From Crocinitomicaceae bacterium (GTDB lineage Bacteria; Bacteroidota; Bacteroidia; Flavobacteriales_G; Salibacteraceae), in assembly GCA_002707155.1 (NCBI GenBank), contig PAME01000001.1:666029-730028 (forward strand): a stretch of 64,000 bases of DNA. Direction: 5' to 3'. The notes beneath the pieces were generated by a model that made no database searches, had not been told where the DNA came from, and saw only the letters and a list, made by a program, of their open reading frames with translations. A program made the translations under genes and the position numbers. How positions within the stretch are numbered: position 1 is the first letter of the stretch; each line of letters begins with the position of its first letter. Positions 54,109 to 62,800 of the stretch are shown piece by piece.

Positions 54109-56687
54109 TGAAGTATCTATTAATTACCATTTTTCTTTTGACGCTGGGAACATCAAACTCGGAGCAAGAATTTGGAAATTCTAATCTTCGACTTGGCCTT
54201 TTCCAAAATCAGAATGTTCGGTGTTATGTCAAAGCGGATACAGAGCAACTCAGTGGTTTTTTGAATAGAAATGGTGGAATTTATTTTTCAACTTTTAGGG
54301 GGTGGTCGAAAATTGAGTTGAAAGGCCAACAACTAATCCACTTATCTCAGTTGGAATGGTGCTCATCTATAAGAATAGAAGGGGGGAAAGGGCAAATTTT
54401 AAGCGATACGAGTTTAATAAACACCAAAACAGATAGGGTGCATCAAGGTGCAGTTCAAAGGCATCCTTCCTATACCGGGAGTGGGGTTGTAATGGGCTTT
54501 GTAGATACTGGGATAGATTTTACACACCCCGATTTTAAAAATAAAGATGGATCGACACGAATTGTAAAAATTTGGGATCAAACTAAAAATGCGGATTCAA
54601 CAGTGCGCCCAAGTTTTGGTTACGGAGAAGTTTACGACTCAGCAATGATAAATGCTGGAAATTGCCCTCATGTTGATAACAATGGCCACGGAACTCAGGT
54701 TTGTGGCATGGGTGCGGGAAATGGAAATTCGGTTCCAGATTCGATTGCAGACTATACTGGACACGCTCCAAATTCTACGATTATCTGTGTAAATACAGAT
54801 TTTAATCGTGCAAATTGGACACTTTCAATTGCTGAATCTATTGAATGGATTTTTTCTGAAGCTGATAAGTTAGGTTTGCCTTGTGTTGTAAATTTGAGTG
54901 TTGGAACGTACTCAGGAAGCCACGATGGAAAAGACTTGGCTGCACAAGTTATTGATTCCATGGTAGCTGCAAAACCTGGAAGATTTGTAGTTGGTGCAGC
55001 TGGAAATGCAGGTTCTATTGGCCCTTTTCATCTTAGAACTGAGGTGGTGTCTGATACGGCTTTTACTTATTTTAAATCGAACACAAATTCAAATTTTGGC
55101 AATGCAATATTTATTGAAGCTTGGGGAGATACCGCAGCTATGAAAAACCTGAAAATTGGTTTTGGGTATACCGATACAACATTGTGGAGTGATTCTATTT
55201 TCTATCTAGAACCAACTGCAAACCGACTTGATACTCTAATGACAACTTCTTTGGGTGGAAATAGTCAATTATTGACTTTTTCAGAAGTTCAAGGAGGGGT
55301 GGTCTTGTATCAAGTACTTTGTACAAACCCTCAACCGCAGCACTTTTATGGTTTGTTTACAGTAGGCTCTGGTACGCATGATATATGGAGCACAAGCTTG
55401 TTAGGCTGGTCTGATATTGTTCGGACTGGTTCACCAACAATTGGTCAGTATCCTAATATTTCCAAATACATTTATCCGGATACTAATCAAAGTATTGTAA
55501 GTAGTTGGAATTGTTCTCCAAATATTATCAGTGTTGGAAATTACGAAAACAGAAAAAGTTATGTAAACCAGTTTGATAGTCTTGTGATTTATGCAGCAGC
55601 TGTTGTCGGTCAAAAAGGTGGAACAAGTAGCAGAGGGCCCAATCGTTTAAACTACACCAAACCAGATTTGATGGCTCCTGGGAATTATACCATGGGAGCA
55701 GGACGTTTTCAGGATTTGAATTATCTAAAAACTAATGCGACCAACGGATACAAATTAGCTAAAGGTGGTTACCATTTTGGTAATGGAGGAACCTCAATGG
55801 CCTCTCCAGCAGTAGCGGGAATTGCAGCGTTGTATTTTGAGAAATGTCCAACTACAACAAGCGAAGAAGTAAGAAAAGCGCTTATAAACAACACCTTTTC
55901 AGACTCGTATACGGGAGTTGTTCCGAACAATGTATTTGGATCGGGCAAGGTAGATGCATTTGCCACGTTGAGTAGTAGTAATTTGAATGATAGCTTATTA
56001 GTTTCGGGTAAAACGGTTATTTGTAAAGGAGATTCAATAAAAGTACTGTTGTCCTCAGTTTATCCAACCTATAAATGGAACGATGGGATTTCAAGTTTGG
56101 ATCGATATGTAAATAACTCCGACACCTTGTATATGACCTTTTCCAATAATTCGGGATGTATTGGTAAATCTGACACTTTAGTTACTGTAGGTGTTGAAAT
56201 TCCAGTTGTTTCAGTAATTTCAGAAACAGATTCATTTTGTGTTGGAGGAGAATTAGTGGTAAAAGGCTCTGGTGCTGCAACATATTTGTGGAGTAACAAA
56301 GAAAATGGAGATTCAATTATAGTGGATGAGGCAGGTGTCTTTTATCTCACGGGAAAAGATTCAAATAACTGCGTAGGTTACGATAGTATTGCTTTGACGC
56401 AATACCGCTGTAATATTGGAATTGATGATAACGAAAACTTGCCGTTTACCATTTTTCCAAATCCGGTAAATAACTATTTAACGATTGAAGGATTCAATAA
56501 AGAGTCAGTTGGAGTAGATTTAACAATTATGAATGCTGTTGGGAAAATTGTGCTAAAACGAAAACTAGAAAGTGGGGTGAGTTTGGAGATAATCCAAGTT
56601 GATGTTTCTCACTTTCAATCCGGATGGTACATTCTTGAATTGAATTATAAGACAGCCTCAAATAAATATCGATTTGTTAAGTATTAG
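54108..56687 (+). CDS. S8 family subtilisin-like serine peptidase, T9SS-secreted
   Basis: An 859-residue secreted protease. N-terminal hydrophobic segment (about 1-17), then a prodomain-like part. Catalytic Asp133 in FVDTGIDFTH, His194 in NGHGTQV, and Ser near 563 in GGTSMASPAVAG. Residues about 620-780 contain two Ig-like segments (CKGDSIKV and later YLWSN) like those of the T9SS repeat pseudogene. The C-terminus is a T9SS type A sorting domain (FTIFPNPVNNYL). It degrades proteins at or outside the cell surface. It follows the HsdR-N-like gene with a 1-base overlap and overlaps the next subtilase by 14 bases. Confidence 0.9.
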   Translation: MKYLLITIFLLTLGTSNSEQEFGNSNLRLGLFQNQNVRCYVKADTEQLSGFLNRNGGIYFSTFRGWSKIELKGQQLIHLSQLEWCSSIRIEGGKGQILSDTSLINTKTDRVHQGAVQRHPSYTGSGVVMGFVDTGIDFTHPDFKNKDGSTRIVKIWDQTKNADSTVRPSFGYGEVYDSAMINAGNCPHVDNNGHGTQVCGMGAGNGNSVPDSIADYTGHAPNSTIICVNTDFNRANWTLSIAESIEWIFSEADKLGLPCVVNLSVGTYSGSHDGKDLAAQVIDSMVAAKPGRFVVGAAGNAGSIGPFHLRTEVVSDTAFTYFKSNTNSNFGNAIFIEAWGDTAAMKNLKIGFGYTDTTLWSDSIFYLEPTANRLDTLMTTSLGGNSQLLTFSEVQGGVVLYQVLCTNPQPQHFYGLFTVGSGTHDIWSTSLLGWSDIVRTGSPTIGQYPNISKYIYPDTNQSIVSSWNCSPNIISVGNYENRKSYVNQFDSLVIYAAAVVGQKGGTSSRGPNRLNYTKPDLMAPGNYTMGAGRFQDLNYLKTNATNGYKLAKGGYHFGNGGTSMASPAVAGIAALYFEKCPTTTSEEVRKALINNTFSDSYTGVVPNNVFGSGKVDAFATLSSSNLNDSLLVSGKTVICKGDSIKVLLSSVYPTYKWNDGISSLDRYVNNSDTLYMTFSNNSGCIGKSDTLVTVGVEIPVVSVISETDSFCVGGELVVKGSGAATYLWSNKENGDSIIVDEAGVFYLTGKDSNNCVGYDSIALTQYRCNIGIDDNENLPFTIFPNPVNNYLTIEGFNKESVGVDLTIMNAVGKIVLKRKLESGVSLEIIQVDVSHFQSGWYILELNYKTASNKYRFVKY

Positions 56688-59400
56688 ATTAGTCTTTCTT
56701 CTTCCTTTTCTGCTGGTTTTCAGTGATATTTCTGCGCAAAATAACTACGTCGATAACGAACTAATAGGCAAACTGAAACCCAATACCACTATTTCTGAAA
56801 TCCCTAAATCAACTCAACGTTCTATTGGGATTATTGAGGTGGCTTCAATTTTTCAGAATACGGACCCACACGGTATTAGAAACATAGAAGAAACTGATTT
56901 TGCATCCTTTCATTCGATTTTCTTGAATGGAGAAGTTTCCGTTCCAAAAGCAGCTAATATTCTTTTGAAAACAGGATTATTTGAATACGTTGAACCACGA
57001 TATATTGGTGAATTGGCCTACTCGACTAATGACCCCGGCTATGCTAACCAATATGCACTGCAACTTATTCAGGCGGAAAAAGCTTGGGATTTAAGCAAAG
57101 GAAATTCATCAGTTTTAATTGGAGTAGTTGATGCTGGAATTGACACAAGTCATTATGATTTAAGAGGAAAATATTTTGAAAATGTGGCGGACCCAATCAA
57201 TGGTCTAGACGATGACAACGATGGTTTTATAGATAATTATTGGGGATGGGATTTTAAATCGAAAACTGGAAACGTTCAACTTTCTGGAGGAATAGATCAC
57301 GGTGCTCAAATGTCGGGTCTTATAGCTCCGAATACTGATAATGCTGCTGGAATAGCGGGTATTGGGTTCAATTGTAAAATGCTGGGTGTAAAAGTTACCA
57401 ATGGTTCAGCAGTCGTATATGGATATGAGGGAATAAAATACGCAGCTGATAAAGGTTGTAAAGTGATTAATTGCTCTTGGAACATAAAAGCGTTCTCTAA
57501 GTTTGGTGAAGAAATGGTTGATTATGCTTTTTCAAAAGGTGCATTGGTTATTGCTGCCGCAGGAAACCAAGGAAAGGAAGACAATAATTACCCAGCCCAG
57601 TACAAAAATGCATTGGGAGTTACAAATACCGACTTAAATGACAATCGCGTAAGCAATTCAAACATTGGTTATTACACAGATATTTCTGCACCTGGTTTAA
57701 ATGTAATTACTACAACTCCAATAAATGGATTAAACAGAAACTCAGGTACATCCTACAGCACCGCATTGACCTCCGGCGCAGCTGCTTTATTGGCAAGTTA
57801 CAAACCAGCTTTGGGGCCAAATGATTTAAAAAATATCTTGAAAGCCAGTGCTGCAGATGTATACAAAAACGGACAGAACTCTTTTTATAAGAATAAATTA
57901 GGAGCTGGAAGATTAGATGTTTTTGCCGCAATGAACTATTCAGGAAATTGGATAGAAATTGATGAGGTAATGGCTTCCGATGTTGAGGGTGGTGCTATTG
58001 AACAGGCTGATACTGTTCAGGTTTGGTTGAAAGCTACGAATTACTTACAAGCTGGAAATATTATTAAAATCATTCTGCGCGACCTGTCGAACTATGCTAG
58101 CGTTTTGGATTCTGTGTGGGAGATTAATTCTATACTAAAAGATGAGCAGCAGAACAATGAGAGCAACCCATTTAAATTAAGGTTAGATGCACTTATTCCG
58201 CAAAATGAGGCACTGGATTTTGAATTGATTGTTCAGTCCTCGAGTGATACGTTTACCCACGGTTTTTCATTTATTGTAAATCCAACCTATAGAGCTATAA
58301 CCGTTAATAAATTGCATCTTACAATTGGTAGTCGTGGCACTTTTGGATATTACGAATATCCCGAAAAGAAAGGGATTGGAGTAACTTATGACGGAGGTGA
58401 TCAATTGCTATACGAAGGAGGGTTAATTATCGGGCAGGGAGTTGAAGGAAACTCTAAAGTAGTGGATAGAATACGCGGAGTAAGAGATGTGGAGCAAACT
58501 GACTTTAGAACAACAGCTGGACTTCAAGAAATAACTCCTCCAAGCTCAGATTTAGGATTCTATTCTCAATTTGATGATCAGGGAGCTAAAAACCCAATAA
58601 ATATTGTGGTTGACCAATCTACAAGAGCTTGGAATAAATTAGGTCATGAGAGTTATGTAATTATCGATTACGTTATAAAATCGAAGGCGAGTCAAAAATT
58701 AGAGAATATCTATGTCGGACTTTTTGCCGATTGGGATATAGATGATGCTGAAAAAAATAAAGCTAAATACAACGGTCAGCGTTATGTTGCTTACACCTAT
58801 TCAGAAGCACCTAATGCTCCAGTTGCCGGTCTTCAATTATTGAGTGAATATGCTGATTGGCGTTGTTATTCTTTCGATCATTTAATTGGAGGGGAAGGAG
58901 GAATAGACCTTACCGATAACGATGTATTTAGTAAAGAAGAGAAGTTTAAAGCCCTTTCTAATTTCAGAGAAAATGCTGGTGAAAGTGGAGAAGGAGCAGA
59001 TGTACTTCAGTTGTTGAGCACGGGACCGCATACCATTGAAGCTGGAGATTCGCTCAGCGTTTCTTTTGCGATTCACGCTGCCGATAATATTACTCAATTA
59101 CTAGAAAATGCCGATAGTGCATTTTATCAAGAAAATGGAGAATTGCCCATGAGTTTGAAAGAAATATTAACGAAAGAATTCACTTTATACCCAAATCCAA
59201 GTTCTGGCAAAGTAAGCTTGCAGTCCGCCGATAAAATTGACCTAAAATCTATTCAACTATTTAATTCCTTTGGCAGCGAAGTTCCTTTTACGTTTGAAAA
59301 AAACGAAACGAATGTTCAAATAGAGCTTAAGGAGCCACAAGCAGGTTTTTATTTTTTAAGAGTTAATCAGAAGACTCTTAAATGGTCTGTAACTCAATAA
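56674..59400 (+). CDS. Second S8 family subtilisin-like peptidase, T9SS-secreted
   Basis: A 908-residue secreted protease starting with TTG inside the end of the preceding gene. Signal peptide ends SDISAQ (22). Asp153 (VVDAGIDTSH), His209 (GIDHGAQMSG) and Ser near 360 (SGTSYSTALTSG) form the triad. The Ser motif lacks the usual Pro of GTSMAxP, and HGAQ replaces HGTx. The oxyanion Asn is in AAAGNQG. From about 425 a long unassigned beta region follows, and the end carries a T9SS sorting domain (FTLYPNPSSGKV). It is only distantly similar to its neighbour, so this is not a recent duplication. Confidence 0.88.
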   Translation: MLSIRLVFLLPFLLVFSDISAQNNYVDNELIGKLKPNTTISEIPKSTQRSIGIIEVASIFQNTDPHGIRNIEETDFASFHSIFLNGEVSVPKAANILLKTGLFEYVEPRYIGELAYSTNDPGYANQYALQLIQAEKAWDLSKGNSSVLIGVVDAGIDTSHYDLRGKYFENVADPINGLDDDNDGFIDNYWGWDFKSKTGNVQLSGGIDHGAQMSGLIAPNTDNAAGIAGIGFNCKMLGVKVTNGSAVVYGYEGIKYAADKGCKVINCSWNIKAFSKFGEEMVDYAFSKGALVIAAAGNQGKEDNNYPAQYKNALGVTNTDLNDNRVSNSNIGYYTDISAPGLNVITTTPINGLNRNSGTSYSTALTSGAAALLASYKPALGPNDLKNILKASAADVYKNGQNSFYKNKLGAGRLDVFAAMNYSGNWIEIDEVMASDVEGGAIEQADTVQVWLKATNYLQAGNIIKIILRDLSNYASVLDSVWEINSILKDEQQNNESNPFKLRLDALIPQNEALDFELIVQSSSDTFTHGFSFIVNPTYRAITVNKLHLTIGSRGTFGYYEYPEKKGIGVTYDGGDQLLYEGGLIIGQGVEGNSKVVDRIRGVRDVEQTDFRTTAGLQEITPPSSDLGFYSQFDDQGAKNPINIVVDQSTRAWNKLGHESYVIIDYVIKSKASQKLENIYVGLFADWDIDDAEKNKAKYNGQRYVAYTYSEAPNAPVAGLQLLSEYADWRCYSFDHLIGGEGGIDLTDNDVFSKEEKFKALSNFRENAGESGEGADVLQLLSTGPHTIEAGDSLSVSFAIHAADNITQLLENADSAFYQENGELPMSLKEILTKEFTLYPNPSSGKVSLQSADKIDLKSIQLFNSFGSEVPFTFEKNETNVQIELKEPQAGFYFLRVNQKTLKWSVTQ

Positions 59401-59442
59401 TCAACTTCTTTTTGTAATTATTGGTCGAGTTGTTTGCTGCTC

Positions 59443-59473
59443 TTGACTAATTGAAACTTATGCTTTAATTTAG
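59443..59473 (+). promoter_or_regulatory. Putative promoter of the SPFH protein gene
   Basis: TTG (59443-59445), 20 bases, then TAATTTAG (59466-59473), one mismatch from TAnnTTTG. The ATG follows 30 bases later. Confidence 0.45.
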
Positions 59474-59503
59474 AGGGCGTAAAATCATAAAAATAATAAC
59501 AAC

Positions 59504-60439
59504 ATGATTCCCATAATAGTCTTAGTAATTGTCGTTTTCGCACTGTTTGATTCTGTAGTAATTGTGCCAGAAAAATCTTCTAGAGTTATTCAACGTTTAG
59601 GTAAATTCCAGCGTATCGCAGGTCCAGGGTTAACCTTTAAGTTGCCAGTATTAGACCGTGTAGCCGGAACTATTTCATTGAAGATTCAGCAATTGGACGT
59701 AGATATTGAAACCAAAACCATGGATAATGTATTTGTGGATATGAAAGTTTCGGTGCAATATGTAATTCAACCGCTAAAAATTTGGGATGCTTTTTACAAA
59801 TTGGAAGATCCGGTACAACAAATTGCGTCCTATGTGTTTGATGACGTTAGAGCAGAGGTGCCAAAGTTAGAGTTGGATGACGTTTTTTCTAGAAAAGAAG
59901 ATATTGCAATCGCAGTAAAACGAAATTTGTCAGAAGCTATGGATACCTATGGTTTTGAGATTGTTAAAACTTTGGTAACCGATATAAATCCGGATGGACG
60001 CGTAAAGGATTCTATGAATCGAATAAATGCTGCTAAAAGAGATAAGGAAGCAGCAAGAGAAGAGGCAGAAGGTGAGAAAATAACGATTGTAAAACGGGCA
60101 GAAGCTGATGCTGAGAGCAAACGACTGCAAGGTGAAGGTATCGCACAACAACGACTTGAAATTATTAGAGGATTTAAAGAATCGGTAGAGGATTTTCAAA
60201 AGGCATTAAATTCAATTGATGCGCAAGAGATTATGCAGTTTGTATTAATGACACAGTACTTCGATACGTTAAATAACATTGGGAGTAGTTCCAAAAGCAA
60301 TACACTGATGATTCCACATTCTCCGGCAGCAATGAATGATTTCTTTCAGCAAATAGTTGCTGGAACTGTAATGGCCAAAAAGGCTGAAGAAGGAGATGAA
60401 GCTCGAGAGGAAGAAATTAAATCGGAGGAAAAAAAATAG
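59504..60439 (+). CDS. SPFH/Band 7 domain membrane protein
   Basis: A 311-residue protein with one N-terminal membrane helix (2-20), then an SPFH domain (VPEKSSRVIQRLGKFQRIAGPGLTF, to about 175), a coiled coil rich in Ala/Glu (about 175-215: AAKRDKEAAREEAEGEKI) and a charged tail. It resembles paraslipin/stomatin proteins that oligomerise on the inner membrane and organise lipids or proteases. No NfeD-like partner is adjacent. It converges with mltF, 1 base between stop codons. Confidence 0.9.
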   Translation: MIPIIVLVIVVFALFDSVVIVPEKSSRVIQRLGKFQRIAGPGLTFKLPVLDRVAGTISLKIQQLDVDIETKTMDNVFVDMKVSVQYVIQPLKIWDAFYKLEDPVQQIASYVFDDVRAEVPKLELDDVFSRKEDIAIAVKRNLSEAMDTYGFEIVKTLVTDINPDGRVKDSMNRINAAKRDKEAAREEAEGEKITIVKRAEADAESKRLQGEGIAQQRLEIIRGFKESVEDFQKALNSIDAQEIMQFVLMTQYFDTLNNIGSSSKSNTLMIPHSPAAMNDFFQQIVAGTVMAKKAEEGDEAREEEIKSEEKK

Positions 60440-60440
60440 T

Positions 60441-61856
60441 TTATTCCGCCGGGATTAAGTTCTTGTAATGCTCAAAACCTTCCATTATGTTTTTTACATA
60501 ATTATAAGGTTCTTTTCCACGACAGTAACCGTGCTTGCACACTTTATCAGTATAGAACTCAGCTTCTGATTTTTTAAGTACATAGTTTTCTACGTTTTCA
60601 TCCCAAATGGTAGGATCAGCACCATATTTATCTGCTAAATTTTTAGCATCAATGATATGCCCAAGCCCAACGTTATAAGAAGCAAGTACAAGCTTTTGTC
60701 GTTCTACTTTATTATCGATACTTTTTTCCCAAAATTCATTTATCCATTTTAAATATTGCACTCCCGCCTTAATATTTGCCTGTGGGCTTTCAATGTTAGA
60801 GCTATCTAAACCATAAGCTGCAGCGGTGTGGGGAACCAATTGCATTAAACCGTATGCTCCCAACCAAGACTCGGCTTTAAGGTTAAATTTTGATTCCTGA
60901 TACACTTGGGCAGCTAGTAACCTCCAGTCCCAATTAATGACAGAAGCTTCTTCTTTAAGTATACCGTCATAAGGTGAGATCTGGCCTCCAGAAACCGAAG
61001 AATAATCGCTCTGTAATTTCTGCTTAAGGTTGGTTCGGGCCCTAAAGTATTTTGCATAAATGGTATAAAAGTCTGTTTCTTCTTTTTCTACCTTAAGCCA
61101 TTTGTTAGCAGCTAAAAGTAGCGCCGTATCACTTTTTCGGAATACCCAAGCTATGTTTTGTTTTAAACTGATGTCTAGGTCGATATTTAAATTTCCGTGC
61201 ATCTTTTTTTGAACCTTGGCCACGTTTTCATCAGCTACGGTATACTTAATTTTTCCTTCTGAAACAGCTTCTATCAATTGCAGAGTCATATTAAAAGCAA
61301 CAGCTGTATCGTTACTACTCACCGGTACAATATTTATGGGTTCACCTAGCTCACCACTCAAATTTTCTAACCGTTCCAAAAACGAAGACCCAGACCAAAC
61401 ATGAATGGATTTATTTGAGAGCTGTTCAAGTCCAGTGAGCAGTGAGTCTCGAATATTTCGTTGAATAAGTACCTGATGTGTTTTATGAATGGGGTCAGTA
61501 AAAGCAACATGCTTTTTACGGTTTATGGTTGAAGTAATATTAGCAGCAACCACATCACCCACGCCTTGATTTAAATAGTACATCATGCTATCCAAGTTGT
61601 AAACTACTTTAACTTCAAGTTCTACACCGAGTTCTCTAGAAAAACGTTCTAATAATTCATATTCAAACCCCATGGGCTGGCCCTTGTAAATGAAATAGCT
61701 GGTAGTAGAGTTGTCGACCAATGCCACCAATTTATTGCCACTTTTAATAGAATCGAGATCAAAAGAATAGCTTTTAGGTTCCGAAATACGCTCCTGCTTT
61801 GGTAAACACGAACTAATAAATAATGGAATTAAGAAAATTGATAGCAGTAACCTCAT
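60441..61856 (-). CDS. mltF: Membrane-bound lytic murein transglycosylase F-like protein
   Basis: A 471-residue lipoprotein (lipobox FISSC, Cys17). Residues about 40-270 form a SBP_bac_3 regulatory domain (FEYELLERFSRELGVELEV). The transglycosylase domain follows from about 305, with catalytic Glu321 in QVYQESKF, and LGAYGLMQLVPHTAAAYG and SYNVGLGH. MltF cleaves peptidoglycan glycan chains and forms 1,6-anhydromuropeptides, which NagZ-like enzymes then process. Last gene of the minus-strand group, 34 bases after the two-TM protein. Confidence 0.93.
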   Translation of the reverse strand: MRLLLSIFLIPLFISSCLPKQERISEPKSYSFDLDSIKSGNKLVALVDNSTTSYFIYKGQPMGFEYELLERFSRELGVELEVKVVYNLDSMMYYLNQGVGDVVAANITSTINRKKHVAFTDPIHKTHQVLIQRNIRDSLLTGLEQLSNKSIHVWSGSSFLERLENLSGELGEPINIVPVSSNDTAVAFNMTLQLIEAVSEGKIKYTVADENVAKVQKKMHGNLNIDLDISLKQNIAWVFRKSDTALLLAANKWLKVEKEETDFYTIYAKYFRARTNLKQKLQSDYSSVSGGQISPYDGILKEEASVINWDWRLLAAQVYQESKFNLKAESWLGAYGLMQLVPHTAAAYGLDSSNIESPQANIKAGVQYLKWINEFWEKSIDNKVERQKLVLASYNVGLGHIIDAKNLADKYGADPTIWDENVENYVLKKSEAEFYTDKVCKHGYCRGKEPYNYVKNIMEGFEHYKNLIPAE

Positions 61857-61890
61857 GAGCCTAATTTAACTCAAATTGAGTGAACAGCAG

Positions 61891-62076
61891 TTATAACACT
61901 TTTACTATCACCCAATAAAAAGCCACCACGAGAAAAATGACCACAAAGAGTTTGGAAATTCCTTTATAATGAGTTTTGATCATTTTGCGGTCTTTCCAAT
62001 AGGCAAAAATCATTACTAACGCGAAAACGATCAGGAAAAAACCTGCAAACTGAAGTTGTCCTCTACTAAAATCCAT
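61891..62076 (-). CDS. Small two-TM membrane protein
   Basis: A 61-residue protein that I do not recognise, with two hydrophobic segments (about 9-26 and 43-60) joined by a basic loop (KDRKMIKTHYKG). Its start overlaps the thioredoxin-like gene stop by 1 base (TAATG), which supports it as real and coupled. It probably sits in the inner membrane with both ends outside or both inside. Confidence 0.7.
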   Translation of the reverse strand: MDFSRGQLQFAGFFLIVFALVMIFAYWKDRKMIKTHYKGISKLFVVIFLVVAFYWVIVKVL

Positions 62077-62654
62077 TACTGTTTATTAGGTGTATTATTA
62101 TTTTGTGGACTTGTTGGTTGGCCTTGACTCTTCTGCATTTCTTGCTGAATTTGTTTCACTAAGTAGTTGTGATATTGTTGGTACTGGTTTGTTCCAAAGA
62201 ACAATAATACACTTGCAAGAGGAGCAGTTTCTTTATAGCCCGCAATAACGTGAATTCTGCTCATATTTTCATCCAGTAGGGCATAGGAAGGATAAGACAT
62301 TTGACCATCAAGTAGTGAATACGCAAATAAGTGAGTTCCTTTTTTACCACCTGGGTTCAAATTATAAAAATCAAAGTTGTTGAAGTTTACCGTGTCTTTT
62401 TGCTCAGCATTAAACTTAACGGCGTAATAGTATTGATTCATAAACTGCACCACATTCGGGTCTTTAAACGTTGTTGCATCCATTTTTTTGCACCAACCAC
62501 ACCAATCGGTATAAAGATCAATAAAGATCTTCTTTGGTTGAGTTTTCATAGCTTCTTGAGCTTCTTCTATGGTCACCCAATTAATACTAGCTGCCACTTG
62601 GGCATTTAGCTGAATTGAAACAGCGAATATGAAAAGGAATAGGATTTTTTTCAT
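62076..62654 (-). CDS. Secreted thioredoxin-like protein (DUF255/thioredoxin_7 type)
   Basis: A 192-residue protein with signal peptide ending QLNAQ. The thioredoxin fold begins IFIDLYTDWCGWCKKMDATTF with the redox pair Cys52/Cys55 (WCGWC). The end is Gln/Asn-rich and disordered (from about 165). It acts in the periplasm, probably reducing or shuffling disulfides. It is the first gene of the trio with the two-TM protein and mltF. Confidence 0.9.
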   Translation of the reverse strand: MKKILFLFIFAVSIQLNAQVAASINWVTIEEAQEAMKTQPKKIFIDLYTDWCGWCKKMDATTFKDPNVVQFMNQYYYAVKFNAEQKDTVNFNNFDFYNLNPGGKKGTHLFAYSLLDGQMSYPSYALLDENMSRIHVIAGYKETAPLASVLLFFGTNQYQQYHNYLVKQIQQEMQKSQGQPTSPQNNNTPNKQ

Positions 62655-62756
62655 TTCTTATGTTTGAATTGCAAATATATTAGTATATCAATTTTAAACT
62701 AGCCTTGATTTGGAGCCGTATCAAAACATGACTTTTTTTAGCAGAATTTAAGGCAT

Positions 62757-62786
62757 AAAAAAAGCGGTACAAGTCCGCTTTTTTTT
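62757..62786. terminator. Rho-independent terminator, possibly bidirectional
   Basis: AAAAAAAGCGG (62757-62767), loop of seven, CCGCTTTTTTTT. Both strands end in a U-tract, so it can end the POT transporter transcript (-); no plus-strand gene runs into it. Confidence 0.85.
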
Positions 62787-62800
62787 CAAGTTTATAAGAT

